A stretch of 64,000 bases of DNA from Cryptomeria japonica (GCF_030272615.1 NC_081406.1:230446896-230510895), one strand, 5' to 3'. Shown: positions 12,888 through 26,096, counted from the first letter of the stretch. The notes: generated by a model not told the origin, from the sequence alone. Numbers and translations are program-made.

Positions 12888-14358
12888 TTGGTATCAGAGA
12901 TTTGGTTCCTATAAAGTGAGACTAAATGCTCAAGGAGATCCGATGACACATAGATTGACTATTCCTACTTTTCAAGGAGCTATCTATAGTTTTTGGAGAG
13001 TGAAGATGCTAGGATATTTGATTTCTTTGAATTACAAGACTTGGAAAGTTGTGGAGACCAAGTATGTGGACCTGACAAATAGACCTACTACATAGGATGA
13101 GATTGAAGCCTGTGAAGAGAATGGGTGAGCAAGGTATGCTATCTTTAGTGCCTTATCTAAAATTGAATTGGTGAAGGTTGTTGCATTAGATACTGCTTAT
13201 GAATTTTGGGAAAGATTGAAGAATATTTATGAAGGAAATGATAGAGTTAAGCTAGCTAATATGCAGACTGCTAAAGGTAGATATGAGAAATTGAGAATGG
13301 AAGAAGGTGAAGATATAACAAGCTATTTTTAAAAGGTTGATAGTGCAGTAAATGAGATCAGAGATCTTGGTGGTACCCTGGATGACAAGGATGTGACGTG
13401 GAATATTATGAGGACTTTACCAGAATGTTACAGTGAAAAGATTTCAACTATTGAAGAAACCTCCGATCTATCAAATTTTACCAGAGAATAGTTGTATGAC
13501 ACCTTAACAACATTCAAGATGAGGAAGTTTGGTAAAGACAAAGCAAAAACTAAGACAACATTTAAAGCATCGAAGGCAATAGATGAAGATTTAGATGATG
13601 AGAGCCTAGATGAAATTGAAGTGAACTTTGTGAGAAAGGTGAAGAGAGGAACCAACAAGTATAAAGGTATGTTACCCCTTAAATGTTTTAAGTGTGGAAA
13701 GATTGGTCATTATGCATCTAGATGTCTAGAAAGAGGATCAAAACAAAAATTTAAGGAAAACAAAGGAAAGTTCAATAAGAAAGCCTACTATGTTAGAGAT
13801 GATGCTAGTATTTTAGATGATGAGCTAGATTATGAGGATGGTGATTGTTTATTTTACGTAGAAAAAGATGGACCTAAACCTAGTAATAATTCTAACATTG
13901 TTGAGACCGTTGCTTTAACATTGCATGTTAGAAGAGATAGAAATGAATAGTTGATTGATAGTGGATGTTCAAATCATATGATTGGTGACAAAAGTAAATT
14001 TGTAAAGCTTGAAAAGTATGATAGTGGTTTTGTTAGATTTGAAGATGATGAGATTGCTCAGATTGTTGGAATTGGTTCTATTAATTTTGATGGAAAGCAT
14101 AACACTGATAATGTTTACTATATGAAAGGAATACATCATAGTCTCTTAAGTGTTGGGTAGATTTATGAAAATGGTTACAATGTTGTTTTTCAAAATTATT
14201 TTGGCTTCTGCAACATTTAAGGATTTCAAAGTCTATCAAATGGATGCAAAATTAACATTTCTGAATGGAGAGTTAAAAGAAGTTTAGATTGAACAACCGG
14301 AAGGATTCAAGTTATCAGATGATCCAGATATTGTTTGCAAATAGAAGAAAGTTGTATG
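11776..14358 (+). mobile_element. Copia element B: LTR plus broken gag-protease and a scrap of RT
   Basis: The LTR runs from TGTTAG at 11776 to about 12887 (about 1.1 kb). TGGTATCAGAG follows at 12889-12900, the copia primer-binding site complementary to initiator tRNA-Met. Gag follows, with a UBN2-like start near 12940-13090, a charged segment and one clear CCHC knuckle CFKCGKIGHYASRC near 13686-13727. Next is a protease with the IDSGCSNHM active-site motif near 13954-13980, then a short reverse-transcriptase scrap (YQMDAKLTFLNGE) near 14235. No integrase, RNase H or 3' LTR is seen. Fossil, incomplete, with roughly half a dozen breaks. Confidence 0.75.
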
Positions 14359-15142
14359 TTGTTTAGGTTGACAGAACCAAAATACTGAGAGGGGGGGTGC
14401 ATCAGTATTCCCACATATTTCAAAATTTTATTTTTAACTTTAACCTTCTACTAAAATATCAAACAAACTTAACTGATATAAAATAGCTAATGCATAATAA
14501 GCACGAAGAACACAACCACAAGATAAACACCAGATTTTATATGTGGAAAACCCAAATGGGAAAAACCACAGAGAATGTTAACTCTCGGGAGAATATAACT
14601 AGTTATATGGTGTTTACAAAAGGGGTGGCTCATTTCCAGGTGGCTCACTGCCAAATTACAAAAATGACTCACTGTCGGACTGCTCACTACAAAGATACAT
14701 GGGACAACTTACTGCTTGAATGCTCATTGCAACATAAAAGGTTTAAATGAAAAGGATTGCATCTTAAAATGCATGAGATCAGTTCTAGGTTTAAGCTCAA
14801 ATTACAATTCACAAATCTTACAATAGATCCATTTAGATATCTCTGTATAATTGTCCTGTAGTAGGTCTAGTGAAGGACTACTGCACCACTACAACACTGC
14901 TAACTTTCTTTCAAACATCACACACCTTCATACCACCATTCCATACTCATACTACTACATATGTGCATGTATGTATAGTATACTACTATATATATATCGG
15001 AGGACACAAATACCAAATATTGTGTCGACCAAGCCCAACATGTTATCAATATGCTCATGTTAGCCTCTGCAAGACTTCTACATGCTTCCTTCACATACTT
15101 CATTTGTTGATGTATATGCCGAGATTACTGGAATGGGGGAGG
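14359..15142 (-). repeat. 3' LTR of reverse-strand copia D, distal part
   Basis: On the reverse strand this is a copia LTR tail (TGGTTTTTCCCATTTGGG at about 14555-14572, then TGATGCACCCCCCTCTCAG), ending near 14359. It is continuous with 21853-22275: the element at 15143-21852 is inserted at its GGAGG (15138-15142, repeated at 21853-21857). Joined across the insertion, the LTR is about 1.2 kb. The left edge is approximate. Confidence 0.65.
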
Positions 15143-16007
15143 TGTTGGCAATTGACACTCATTGGATTCATTTTGTTGTCATTGATGGCAACAGGATCAA
15201 ATGGAAGTCATATACCGACAGATATTGGCTTTGGAGCATTTAGGGCTACACTAGCACCGACACTGACATCGACATCGATACTTCATTGGAAGTCAACATC
15301 AAGGAGGATTTACTTAATAAATCATTTTGTAATTATTGATAAGGCCGACATTGAATATCTTTTGTAAATGTATTGTAAGCCGACATAAGGCATATTATTT
15401 GTAATAGGTATATAGGTCAGTCTGCTAGGTTATTTTTTAAAGACATGATAGAGAAGATATGAAATGTGTGGATATAAGAAAATATAGCAGAACTGTATGA
15501 TGCGAAACATATGTATGAAGATTATTTTGTATGTGAATTTCTTGGAGGAGAAGAGATACCGATAGTAGTTTAGGGTTTATGAATTGGTATAGAGCATTGA
15601 CAGAACTGGAACTCTATTTGGCATAGCAGATGCATTCCTGAGTTCATTTTCAGTAATTTACTTTAGCAAAAAGCTTGTAGTCAATGAGGCTCTTTAGTGA
15701 TGAGCAATATGCTCTAGGCAGTGTGCCTTCCTGCATGTGCAGGCCCCTATTATATGTAATATCTTTTCATATGGCCAGTGAACTGATATTGTGGGTCACA
15801 AATCCCACCGTGGTTTTTCCTCATTGAGGTTTTCCACGTATAAATTATGTGTGTTATGGTGTTCATTTATGTGGATGGTTTATTTGCTTCTTGTTATATG
15901 TTTACTTGTTTACCAGTTTATATGTGTATGGTATAAAAGGTTAAAAAATGTTCATATTGGCAGAACATTGATTCACCCTGCCCTCTCAATGTTCTTGGAT
16001 CCCAACA
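15143..16007 (+). repeat. 5' LTR of element C
   Basis: Begins TGTTGGCAATTGACACTC and ends GGATCCCAACA, two bases before the primer site. It contains the motif TTGTTGTCATTGATGGCAACA at 15174-15194 and the TGGTTTTTCC..GGTTTTCCAC block at about 15812-15838. Its partner is 20968-21852. Confidence 0.9.
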
Positions 16008-16021
16008 ATTGGTATCAGAGC

Positions 16022-17205
16022 TTGGTACCTTGAAAGAAGTTTAACAACTTGAGGAAGATCCTGAAACTGGAATCTTTGAACATGGCTATGGAGAAGCAAC
16101 TTGAGATGGCTCTTGAGGATTATGATGTTGAAAGGATGAAGAACTTGAAATTGCAAGAAGAATTGAATTTTGTAAATGAATTCATTCTTATCTTGCAAGA
16201 AAGATTATCATCTGCTCAAGCCAAGAGAAAAGAACTTTTACAGAAACCGGATGATGAGGAGAATAATTCTCTTAAGGAACAATGTCAAAAACTAAGTCAA
16301 GCAAACATGCTCATGAAGAATGAAATGCAAGATCTAACTATGAGGTTATCAAAAGATATTAAGGATAGAAAGAAGAAGGAAGATAATCTTGTCATATCTC
16401 TGAAGAACACACTTGATGAATGTGGCAGATTGACTCATGAGAATAATTTGACACACTCCTGGAACAATGAACAAGAACTTGAAAGACAAATAAGTACTCT
16501 GAGAGATGATCTGACTACTACAAGTGAGTGTAAATAAAAGTTTAGGATCAGTGTTGCACAGTTGGATGCCTTATTGAAAGGACAAAGACAGATTGATGAT
16601 TCTAGAGGACTTGGATTTGTACAAGGTGAAAGCTCTGGTACTGTAAATGAAGATCAAACAACTGGTATGCAGAAATCATCAGAATAGAGGAAACCAGTAA
16701 GGCAATCTAATGCTTATAAATTCAATGGTAGATGTTTTGTTTGCAATAAATTTGGGCATATGGCTAAACAATGTAGAAATAAAGCAAATCAAAACTATAA
16801 TTATGTTCCCAGTCAATGCACAAATTGCAAGAAATATGGTCATAGATCAGAAGATTGCAGAATGAATGTTAAATGTCACACATGTGGAAAGTTTGGACAT
16901 TTTGCTAATCATTGTAGGTCAAGAAATGATACTGAATATGTCAAAGCAATTCAGAAGAAAAATGTTACATGTTATGCATGCAACAAAATAGGTCATATTG
17001 CAAAGTATTGCAGAAGCAAGACTCAACCAGTTAATAATGATAAAGATAATGAGAAAGGAAAGCAGAAGGTAGATGAAATACAACAAGATCACACCAAGAG
17101 ATGGGTTAGAAAATCTAAAGAACCAAGTGGAGATGGATCTACACCGATAACTCCATTGGTAGAACAGGGTATTCCTCCACCGACAGGAAATTCCACTGGT
17201 AACTA
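16022..17205 (+). pseudogene. gag-like region of element C: coiled coil plus four zinc knuckles
   Basis: The first part (from about 16049) encodes a long Glu/Lys/Leu-rich coiled coil (NLKLQEELNFVNE and similar heptads). The second part (about 16730-17030) encodes four CCHC knuckles in a row: CFVCNKFGHMAKQC, CTNCKKYGHRSEDC, CHTCGKFGHFANHC and CYACNKIGHIAKYC. A Lys/Gln-rich tail follows. This matches the C-terminal half of a Sirevirus-type gag, an RNA-binding capsid protein; the N-terminal UBN2-like part of ordinary copia gag is not seen. Fossil, broken. Confidence 0.75.
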
Positions 17206-17570
17206 AGGCATAAGCCTTAGGGGTTGGCAAAGTCATTGCTAAATTTTGCATATTACCTCGGAAGAGATCTAAGGAGATCTAGAAGAGATCTAGAGAGTTG
17301 TGTTTATCATCGATGAAGGTTCACCCGACACATGACTGTGAAACCAAAATCTGTAGGGTTGTTGGTGAAGCATTTATTACAGAGAAAGATTAGGGTTTTA
17401 TTCGCCGATAAAAGGGGGTAAGTGAAATCATTTTCACTCATCGAGCATTCAAGAATTCAGAGCAAAGAAAAAGCGAGTTAAGAGCGAGCAAAAGCATTGT
17501 GAAAGGATTTCAAGTAGTTATCTGAAGTACTCAATCTTCCACTAGCATTCAATCTCAGCTATTTTTCAAA
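17206..17570 (+). other. non-coding leader between the two coding parts of C
   Basis: About 365 bp without coding signs. It holds three GAGATCTA repeats (17265-17295) and ends just before the ATG at 17571 (CAAAATGAC). It looks like a 5' leader for the second coding region. No clear TATA box. Confidence 0.35.
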
Positions 17571-20510
17571 ATGACATTTAGATCTTCAGCTTCTACATTC
17601 ATTGAAAATCCCACCATTGTCGAAGTCAACGATAGGTTAAGGCCAGTATTTAAGGAGTTTCCTGAAATTGCTAAAAAGGAAGACTCTGCGGGAGCATTTT
17701 CTAGGGTTCCTGACGGTGTAATGTATGTTGAATATGTGAGGGCATACATTCACTACCCCCCAGAGGATTTGGGCATAGAGGACATCAAAAGCATGTATCA
17801 ATCCGTGATACTGGGAGACTCCAAAACCATCAAACTGGAATACAAAGCTATTGAGGATATAGGGTTAATTAGTATTCTGTACATACCGGAATTCAAAGAT
17901 GAGGTTATCAGATACGTTTTGAGCAGGGTTCACAACAAATTTATTTGGCTGGATAGGCCTTACATGATCATGAAGGAGGTTATTCAAGCAGTCACCGACT
18001 TACCCAAGGTCGGACAAGAACCAGGCAAAAAAATTTCCAACATAGAGGTCGAGAAACTCACCGGTGCAACTCCTGATAATAGATCAATGAGGATAAGCAC
18101 AATCGCCGACACAGATATAAAATTTGCAAGCATGATAATAGGTTACAAGGTAACTTAATCCAACCGATTGAATTTTGTTGCTATTCATGCATTCATGCTG
18201 CATATCAGATGCTAAGGAATAATGTGAAGTATGATTTATGTGAATAGATGAGGAGTGAATTGATGTTGAATCTTGGTAAGATCAAAGGAATCAAGAAAGG
18301 TACTTTTAGATATGGAAATTTGATTGTTTGTTTAATGCTTTACTTCCTGAATGAGCTAGCCAGTCTAGGGAAGAAGCACTGGGCTCATGACATATCAGTA
18401 GGTATGTAGATCAAGGAAGCAATCACTGGTCTTGGTACCGATAGAGATGAGAAACTTTGGGGGTATTTTAAGATATTCCAAGAAAACATGAGGCAAAGGG
18501 AGAGAATATCAAAGATCATTGTGGAGAAGTATTCCACTGATATCTATTTCATGGTAAAAACTGATGAAACTCTTATGGAAGCAGTTGAAACTAGGAAAAT
18601 CTGGAGTACTGAGCTTGGATATGAGGTGGATGATAGAATTTTTGAGCTCTATGCAAAAATGTTGTTAGATGCCCCATTAGATGATAAGACAAAGCATTTT
18701 GGTACAACAGGAGAGAAGGCTCTTGAAGTGAAAACTAGTTTTAACAGGAAGAGAAGAGAGAAGAAAATAGAAAAGATGTCTGCATATGTACAAGATGTAA
18801 TTTATAAGAGACACTCAACTGGGTTCAAAATCCAAATAGGCAGCTAAACCGATAGAGGTTGGCACTGCAGAAATGAAGAAGCCACAAGTTCACATTTCCC
18901 CTATCACTTCTGGTTCTGATTTTGAGGATAATGAACATCTGGCTTTCAGAAGGGTACAAAGGAAGAATGTGGCAAAACCACCATTAGAGAAGAAGAAGGT
19001 AGAGCCTAGGAGGAGACTTGTTACAAAGGCAACTAAGCCTACTGTACCTCTACCACCAGAAAGGAAGCCTATGCAAAAGAGGAAACTAGTCACACCGGCA
19101 ACCACAAGCAAAAAGAAGAAGGGTGATGTTATTGAAACCGGTAAGATCACAATGACCTATGCTGAGCTTATTGATGAAATTACAAAAGATGGAATATTGA
19201 AAAATGTATCAAAGTATTATGAAGATTTAGAAGAGAATGAACAAAATGAATTAAAATAGGCTATTTTGTTGTATATAGACATTTATAAGAAATCCTTAGT
19301 TGAAATTTTGAAGGAGATACCTTTATCCTTATATAATAAACTTGAGGCTAGAAGACTTGACGTTGTCAAGAGAGATAGGGAGATCAAGGAAGTAGGAATT
19401 TTTGGAATTGTGTGGTGCTGTAAATAATGAAGAAATGAAAAGATGCATAGTTACTGCAAATAGGACAGTTTTCAGTAGTAAACCCTGACAGATAAGCCTT
19501 ATGATGGGGAGAGTGAATGAGGTGATAAATGAGACTAGTAAGGGAGGGACCAAATTCTTTCAGAAAAACCCGAACTTTCTCACATCTCAAGAAGAATTTG
19601 CAAGGGCAACATCTTCCACCATTCCTAACAAATCAAAAGGGAAAGGTATTTTGGGTAGTTCAACTCCAATTTTGACACAACCGACAGTAACTATAGATAC
19701 TCAGACACCACCGACAGTTAAGGAGAGTATAAGTTTGTACCGGCATAGACAATTTTTGAGAAAGGAAATATACAGGACACTATAAATATTGTGGATAATA
19801 CTCCACTGGCAGTAACTGACACTACACCAAGTGGCGAAGCCATCGGTGCAAAACAGGTTGAGATGGACAAGGTAAAATCAACTGAGTCCATATCAGCAGG
19901 TAAAACTGATTCCCCGACAAAAGTTTTGGCAATTGACACTTCTCAAGTTGAGAAGAAATCAATCTCTGAGTTGAGTCCAACTGAATTGATGATGATGGCT
20001 ACTTAGAAATTACTAAAGGAAGGTACTACAGATAAAGGAATAATTGATTAATCAGTCACAGTGTTGCACAGATTAATACCTGATTGTCAGATTGAAGATA
20101 GAGAAAGCCCTTCCGGAAAGCTCAAGACTCTAACAGAGCATATCTCGAACAAATTTCAATCTCTAAGGCAGATTGCAGACCGACAAGATTTGGATAAATT
20201 CATAGCAGCTAAAAGAATAGCTTTTGATCAGATTATAGAAGCAGAGAAGAAGAAAATTGAGGACAAACTTATTTCTATTTAGGTTTGTTTAAAATAATGT
20301 ACAAATATCTACAGAGTGTGTTGTAACATAGAAAGTCTTACAACTAATGTAGATAGCAGATTAAAGGAATTATATGATAAGATAACTAAAATTGCTAACT
20401 CTTTTGATGGATTGACTGCACTGACCACATCTATTGATGGACAAATTTTGTCCTTAGAGAACCAAATTTTTGCTTTTGAAAAGGAGAGAGATAAAATCAT
20501 GTGAAGAGCA
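17571..20510 (+). pseudogene. Long second coding region of element C, unknown function
   Basis: About 2.9 kb of broken coding sequence beginning with an ATG at 17571. The first block (about 195 residues) is globular, containing MYQSVILGDSKTIKLEYKAI and IWLDRPYMIMKEVIQAVTD. A second globular block is near 18240-18840. Next is a Lys/Pro-rich linker with many basic clusters (18870-19120), then a Thr/Ser/Pro-rich stretch and coiled-coil segments (20060-20500). I recognise no enzyme motif. Some Sireviruses carry an env-like gene near the 3' end, but no signal peptide or membrane span is evident here. Fossil with several breaks. Confidence 0.6.
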
Positions 20511-20967
20511 AGAAGTATAAGAGGACTGGTAAGTCCTAGATTAGATTCATTGGGTGTTCATAAGAGAGAGTGCATGGATATGATAGCTAAACCCACACCG
20601 GCAGATGCCCAAGAGATGGAAACACATGCCCACTTACTAAGTGGATAAGCATCCATTTCTAATACTTTCAGAACTGCCTGAGATACATATCTTCAGTTAT
20701 TTCAAAAGGCATACCCAGAAATTTTGAAGATGACTAAGCTCTAGTGAAACTAACAGTATTCTTTTGTTCTGAAATTCTTTCAATTCTATCACTGGTCTTT
20801 GGCATTAATGTCAAAGGGGGAGTATGCATATATGTGAAAAATATCAGAGAATAATAGATAAAAACACATGGGAAGGATATCCGATGGAATGTATTGCTCA
20901 GGCGGAGCATACTGGCAGGGAATCCATTTCTCACATGAGTGTTGCCATCAATGCCAAAGGGGGAGAT

Positions 20968-21852
20968 TGTTGGCAATTGACACTCATTGGATTCATTTTG
21001 TTGTCATTGATGGCAACAAGATCAGATGGAAGTCATATACCAACACTAGGAGGCATATATCGACAGATACCAGCTTTGGAGCATTCAGGGCTACACCGAC
21101 ACCAACATAGGTACCAACATCAATACTTCATTGGAAGTCGACATCAAGGAGGATTTACTTAATAAATCATTTTGCAATTATTGACAAGGCCGACATTGAA
21201 TATCTTTTGTAAATGTATTGTAAGCCGACATAAGGTATATTATTTGTAATAGGTATATAGGTCAGTCTGCTAGGTTATTTTTTAGAGACATGATAGAGAA
21301 GATATGAAATGTGTGGATATAGGAAAATATAACAGAATTGTATGATGCAAAATATATGTATGGAGATCATTTTGTATGCAAATTTATTGGAGGAGAAGAG
21401 ATACCGGTAGTAGTTCAGGGTTTATGAACTGGTACAGAGCAGAGACAAAATCGGAACTCTATGTGGCATAGCAGATGCATTCCTGAGTTCATTTTCAGTA
21501 ATTTACTTTAGCAAAAAGCTTGTAGTTAGTGAGGCTCTTTAGTGATGAGCAGTATGATCTAGGCAGTGTGCCTTCTTGCATGTGCAAGCCCCTATTATAT
21601 GTAATATCTTTTCATATGGCTAGTGAACTGATATTGTGGGTCATAAATCCCACTGTGGTTTTTCCTCATTGAGGTTTTCCATGTATAAATTCTCTGTGTT
21701 ATGGTGTTCATTTATGTGGATGGTTTATTTTCTTCTTGTTATATATTTACTTGTTTACTGGTTTATATGTGTATGGTAGAAAAGGTTAAAAATTGTTCAT
21801 ACCGACAAAACACTGATTCCCCCCCCCCTCTCAGTGTTCTTGGATCCCAATA
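20968..21852 (+). repeat. 3' LTR of element C
   Basis: Starts TGTTGGCAATTGACACTC right after the purine tract and ends GGATCCCAATA. It is about 8% different from the 5' LTR, with one insertion of about 18 bp near 21045. Followed by the duplicated GGAGG. Confidence 0.9.
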
Positions 21853-22275
21853 GGAGGGTCATCCAGACCCAAGAATACTGACCATTATTACAAGATTAAG
21901 CACAATATCTCTAAAATGTAGACTCCATGCATACCAAGAGTACCACAACACAAAACTCAAAGAGATACTATTGGCATTTACCAAACAGTTAATATCGAGA
22001 TACATAACTGATACAAGGATTAATGAGAACTCAAAATTCTAGAACAAGGATCTTCCAGAGATTTCCACAACGCATTACCTCGATCATACTGCATCATAAC
22101 ATCTGACCACAACACCATCTATCCATAACAAGAGAATTGCACATATTGATTGCATACAACATCGAATACAACATCCAGACTAATATTCAGACCAATCCGA
22201 GCCGCATACACTATCCGGTCCAAACTGAATTGTTGGCTTGACATCAATGACAATAATATTCACACAAGTCTAACA
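21853..22275 (-). repeat. 3' LTR of copia D, proximal part
   Basis: On the reverse strand the LTR begins TGTTAGAC at 22275, directly after a purine tract (CAAAGGGGGAGAT, about 22276-22288 on the plus strand as its complement). TTGTCATTGATGTCAAG follows (about 22253-22237). The LTR continues at 15142 beyond the insertion of element C. Confidence 0.75.
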
Positions 22276-22839
22276 ATCTCCCCCTTTGTCATTGATGCCA
22301 AAAACATATCCAAATCATAACTACGTCAACTCCCCCTTACTCATGCAACTCCTCAAATCCAAGAAACCACATTCCTTTCTATCCCTTTTGACATCAAGGA
22401 AAAATGATGCCTTTGATGAAAAACAAAATGACAAGAAAAAGGAAGAAGGACATAATATATACAATTGCAAAAATGTCAAAAAAAACTGAATATCACATAA
22501 GAACCTTTAGCTACTTTTCTTCAGAAAGATAAACTTATATTTGTCCTTCAGATCCGGAAGAACTTCCCAATAATGTATGGCTAGTTTAATACTAATTGAA
22601 AGGCTTCTACATTCCACCAATAGATCAACTGCACGAGAGAAACTATCTGAAGCAGATGGGTTATGCTCATACTCAACTACATTCCCAAGCGACGTTGAAA
22701 AATGCTCTAATTTAGCCTCAACAATCTCTTTAACCTTCCAAAACATGTTTACAAAGTCTTCTTTCTGCCTTTGCATCAGTAAGAGCTCATCTTTTTGACT
22801 GTAGAAAGAAGGGAAGATAATAAGTTTGTAGCAAAGATG
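22276..22839 (-). mobile_element. 3' internal end of copia D
   Basis: The purine tract and TTGGCATCAATGACAAAGGGGGAG phrase lie next to the LTR edge at 22275. Farther in, on the reverse strand, is a short helical coding trace (about 22776-22507; EAKLEHFSTSLGNVVEYEHN). The rest of D is missing; an LTR of another copia begins at about 22840. Fossil. Confidence 0.5.
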
Positions 22840-24342
22840 TGTTTGAATTGGTAGTTGTTGTCATTGATGACTAAGTGTTGTCATTGATCTCAACCCTCGA
22901 CTTATATGTTGTCATTGATGATGTGTTGATGGAAGTATATGTTGGTGGTGTGTGATGTCTTAGGTGTTGGTAAGGTGTTGTCATTAATAGATAGCGTAGA
23001 TGGTTGAAGATGTTCCTTGTTGTGGATGTCCACCTTCTTAGTGTTGATGTCTATACTCACTATCTCATGATGATGTTGATGTGCTGAAGAACATTGATGG
23101 TAGTGATGATGGTAGAGATATTATTATGATATCATGTTTAGATCAGGATTAGAAGCATTAAGTTGAGGATTAAAAGTATTAAGATGATAATTATAAGCAT
23201 GATGATAAAGTGGATATGTTGCTAATGGTGTTGATAGTCTTGTACTTGATACAAACTAGTGTGATGTTTCTCTTGTTGCTCTTGGGTGAGAAAATGTTGC
23301 TAGAAGGTTTATTTAGCTGCTGCAAGTTTATAAAGTATGATAATGCATGATAGTGTTGTGAAGTTTGTTTGGGAGAATGCTTCACGTTCCTCCTTGTTTG
23401 TAGGTGTAGCCTTGCAATTTGAGATTCAATGTTTGTGTTTTGTGGATGATGTACTCCTATCTTTTCAAGTCCTCTCCTATCTTTTCAAGTCCTTGGTGTT
23501 GCAAAAGATGTATTTGACTATTGCAATATGTTGGTAGGTTGATGGATTGTCAGGATTGGTCCAAAAAATGTTTCACATTTCTATGCATCGATGTTTCATT
23601 TGCTATTGCTTGGTGGACACTTACAATATTTGTTTAGTGTCTCAATTCAACTTTTAGGTGATGAAGTGTTCCAAAGTTGGTCTGATATTAATTTATCTAA
23701 CAATTATGTTTCTTGGCCTTTCGGGTATGAAGTGTTTTGTGTTAGTTTGGTTGTGCTATATTTTTTGGTATGATAGTGTGAAATGAGTATTTAAATGTTC
23801 AAGGAATATCCCTATGTGGTTTGCATATCTATGGTTGATCTTTTTGGTACCACATATTGGCTTGTGTTGGTCTTTAGGGTGATTTGCAATTATATGGCTA
23901 ATAGAGCTTGTTCTTTTTCTTGTGTTTTACTTCTAGGGGTCTTTGCCAACTTTGGAAGATGTGTTGAGTTGTATTTGGGTCCCTTATTACCTTGTGGTCT
24001 ATATTGAATAATTTTATTTGGAAGATGTGTTTTGGGATGAATAGTTATGTGCTACACAGTTTTATATACACATTACCTTGTTGCTGACTTAGAGGATGTG
24101 CACCAGTGTGCACCAGATTTGGGACTACATTGGAAGAAGTAATACAATGTTTCTAGGTCTTCTCTATCTCTTGGATTAGACCACTTTCATCACAATTTGT
24201 ATTTGTGGCCAATTTAGTGGTATCATTCCTCGTCCCTTTTTGAGGTCTTGTGGATAGTATATATAGAAGATCAAATCAATTTCAAGGAGTTTGGATTTGA
24301 GTGGAATGTGGAATATACAAAAGTGAAGTAGTAAGAATGTGT

Positions 24343-26096
24343 TGTAATGCCCCACCAGGAACCCTAAAGGAAAACAACACAACTAGGCAACTGAAGGGTG
24401 AAATAATTTGTTTTAAAAGACTAAGTGCATTAACTATAACCATTGCACGTTTAATAATACAACGAAAGTCTAACATATGATTTCCTAAGGGTTACCAACG
24501 AAGATTAATTCATAGATTACTTTAACACCACAGTTGATCCAATTGTCCATTTAATTAGATAAATTAAGTGCTTAAGTTTAAAACTACACATACATCTAAA
24601 TTCCATAATGAAGAAATGAAAGTACTCCAATGTATCCAATTTCCATAAAACAATTTAACATAAGACCAAAGCAACTGAAATAACATACATTCCACTGACA
24701 TACTATTACAATATCGATAAATACACGACTTCCAATAATGCCACAGGTTACAAAGTTACAATATCAAGGTTACATAAAAGTCTGATACAATGACCACAAG
24801 ATCTCAACTGAACAATGATCTCGAACAAGAGCTGGTACATGAACCATGAACCACGAACCAAGAAACACCAGCAAAGCCTTTCCTCGCCTGAAGATACAAT
24901 CCAGAACATTTGATGGGAAGTGGCACTACCACCCGACCATGTGATCCTGAAATGGAACCACCCCACCATGCTAGGAGATAGTAGAAAACCCTCAAGCAAG
25001 CAAAGTAAGACAAGTACGAAAGGATAACAAGAATTCGCAAACATCCATGTAACTCAACTCACAAAACACTAGTGACTCTAAGGAGAGAGTGTCATCGCAT
25101 GTCTTATAGTGGATACCATGGTACAACCTCCATAGGTCCCGGCCCCCATCCTGGGTTTCTCCTAGTAACCTCTCCCGAGCCTCCGGTTCCAACTAAGTCT
25201 CATGCAGACCCTACCAATCCTTTCGTGAAGACAAGGTGGTAAGTTTGCCATTCCAGGCCTTCTCGTAGCATTATGAGCCCTGTACTAGCGCTACACCTAT
25301 GCACGAGGTACATTATCTTAATTAATATTTATCTCACTTCCCCCCAATATATTATTAGGTTATCACTTTTTAACTGACTTTCGACGGGTTATCTTGTCAT
25401 CCACTTTGGGCACGACCCCCGCTCGAAAGCCACTCTCTCTCATAGGACACAAACAAGAAAGGTCTCTCTACAAGAACTCTATGGCGAAACAGATAGCCAT
25501 AACTAATCCTGACAAACCACAGGTGAAGGATACACAATCACTAACCCAAGATTGACCATTTGGACAAAACACACAATGGCTCACATCAATAAGTTTATAC
25601 AACAACACCTGACCAAGGAGATATAATAACATAGTACACAATGACAACTCAACCAGAATTGCAACGGAATTAAGCTTGACTGCAAACACCATTTACACAG
25701 GATCCTAACACAGGCAACCTTTTCTTTAAACAACCAAAAGCATAAATAACTTGCAATTAAAGATTTTCCAGAAAATAAGAAAATACAACTATATTAATAC
25801 AAAGAAATCAATTTTGTCATTTGTCCAATAAAGTTAAATAAAATCACATAAAAATTAACCCCCTAATTATATGTTCATGATTAATTTACAAATAAACCCG
25901 ATTAGATTATATCAATAATCTAAATTAAATTCCAAATTAAAAATTATATATAATAATATAATATAATTACATAAATATATATATTCTACAAATATAATAT
26001 TATATAATTATATCACATTAAAATATATAATAAAAAAAAGATTAAATTTTGAAATATCTTTCATTTCCAAAATAACATAACTAAAACCACAGAAAA

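Larger units (their letters stand above)
15143..21852 (+). mobile_element. Structurally complete non-autonomous Sirevirus-like copia element C
   Basis: Two LTRs (15143-16007 and 20968-21852) with TGTTGG..CCAACA-type ends flank an interior of about 5 kb. Both sides carry the 5-bp duplication GGAGG (15138-15142 and 21853-21857). The primer site TGGTATCAGAGC is at 16010-16021. The purine tract AAAGGGGGAGAT is at 20956-20967, with an earlier tract near 20815-20821. The LTRs differ at about 65 of about 860 aligned positions (hand count, near 8%), so the insertion is probably tens of millions of years old at conifer-like rates. The interior has a gag-like part and a second long region of unknown function, but no integrase, reverse transcriptase or RNase H. 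Coding parts are broken, with roughly ten breaks. Confidence 0.9.

Noticed and set aside
14870-15367. 165-codon open frame crossing the start of element C
   Set aside because: It runs from the D LTR into the C LTR across an insertion junction, so it cannot be an old gene, and shows no domain.
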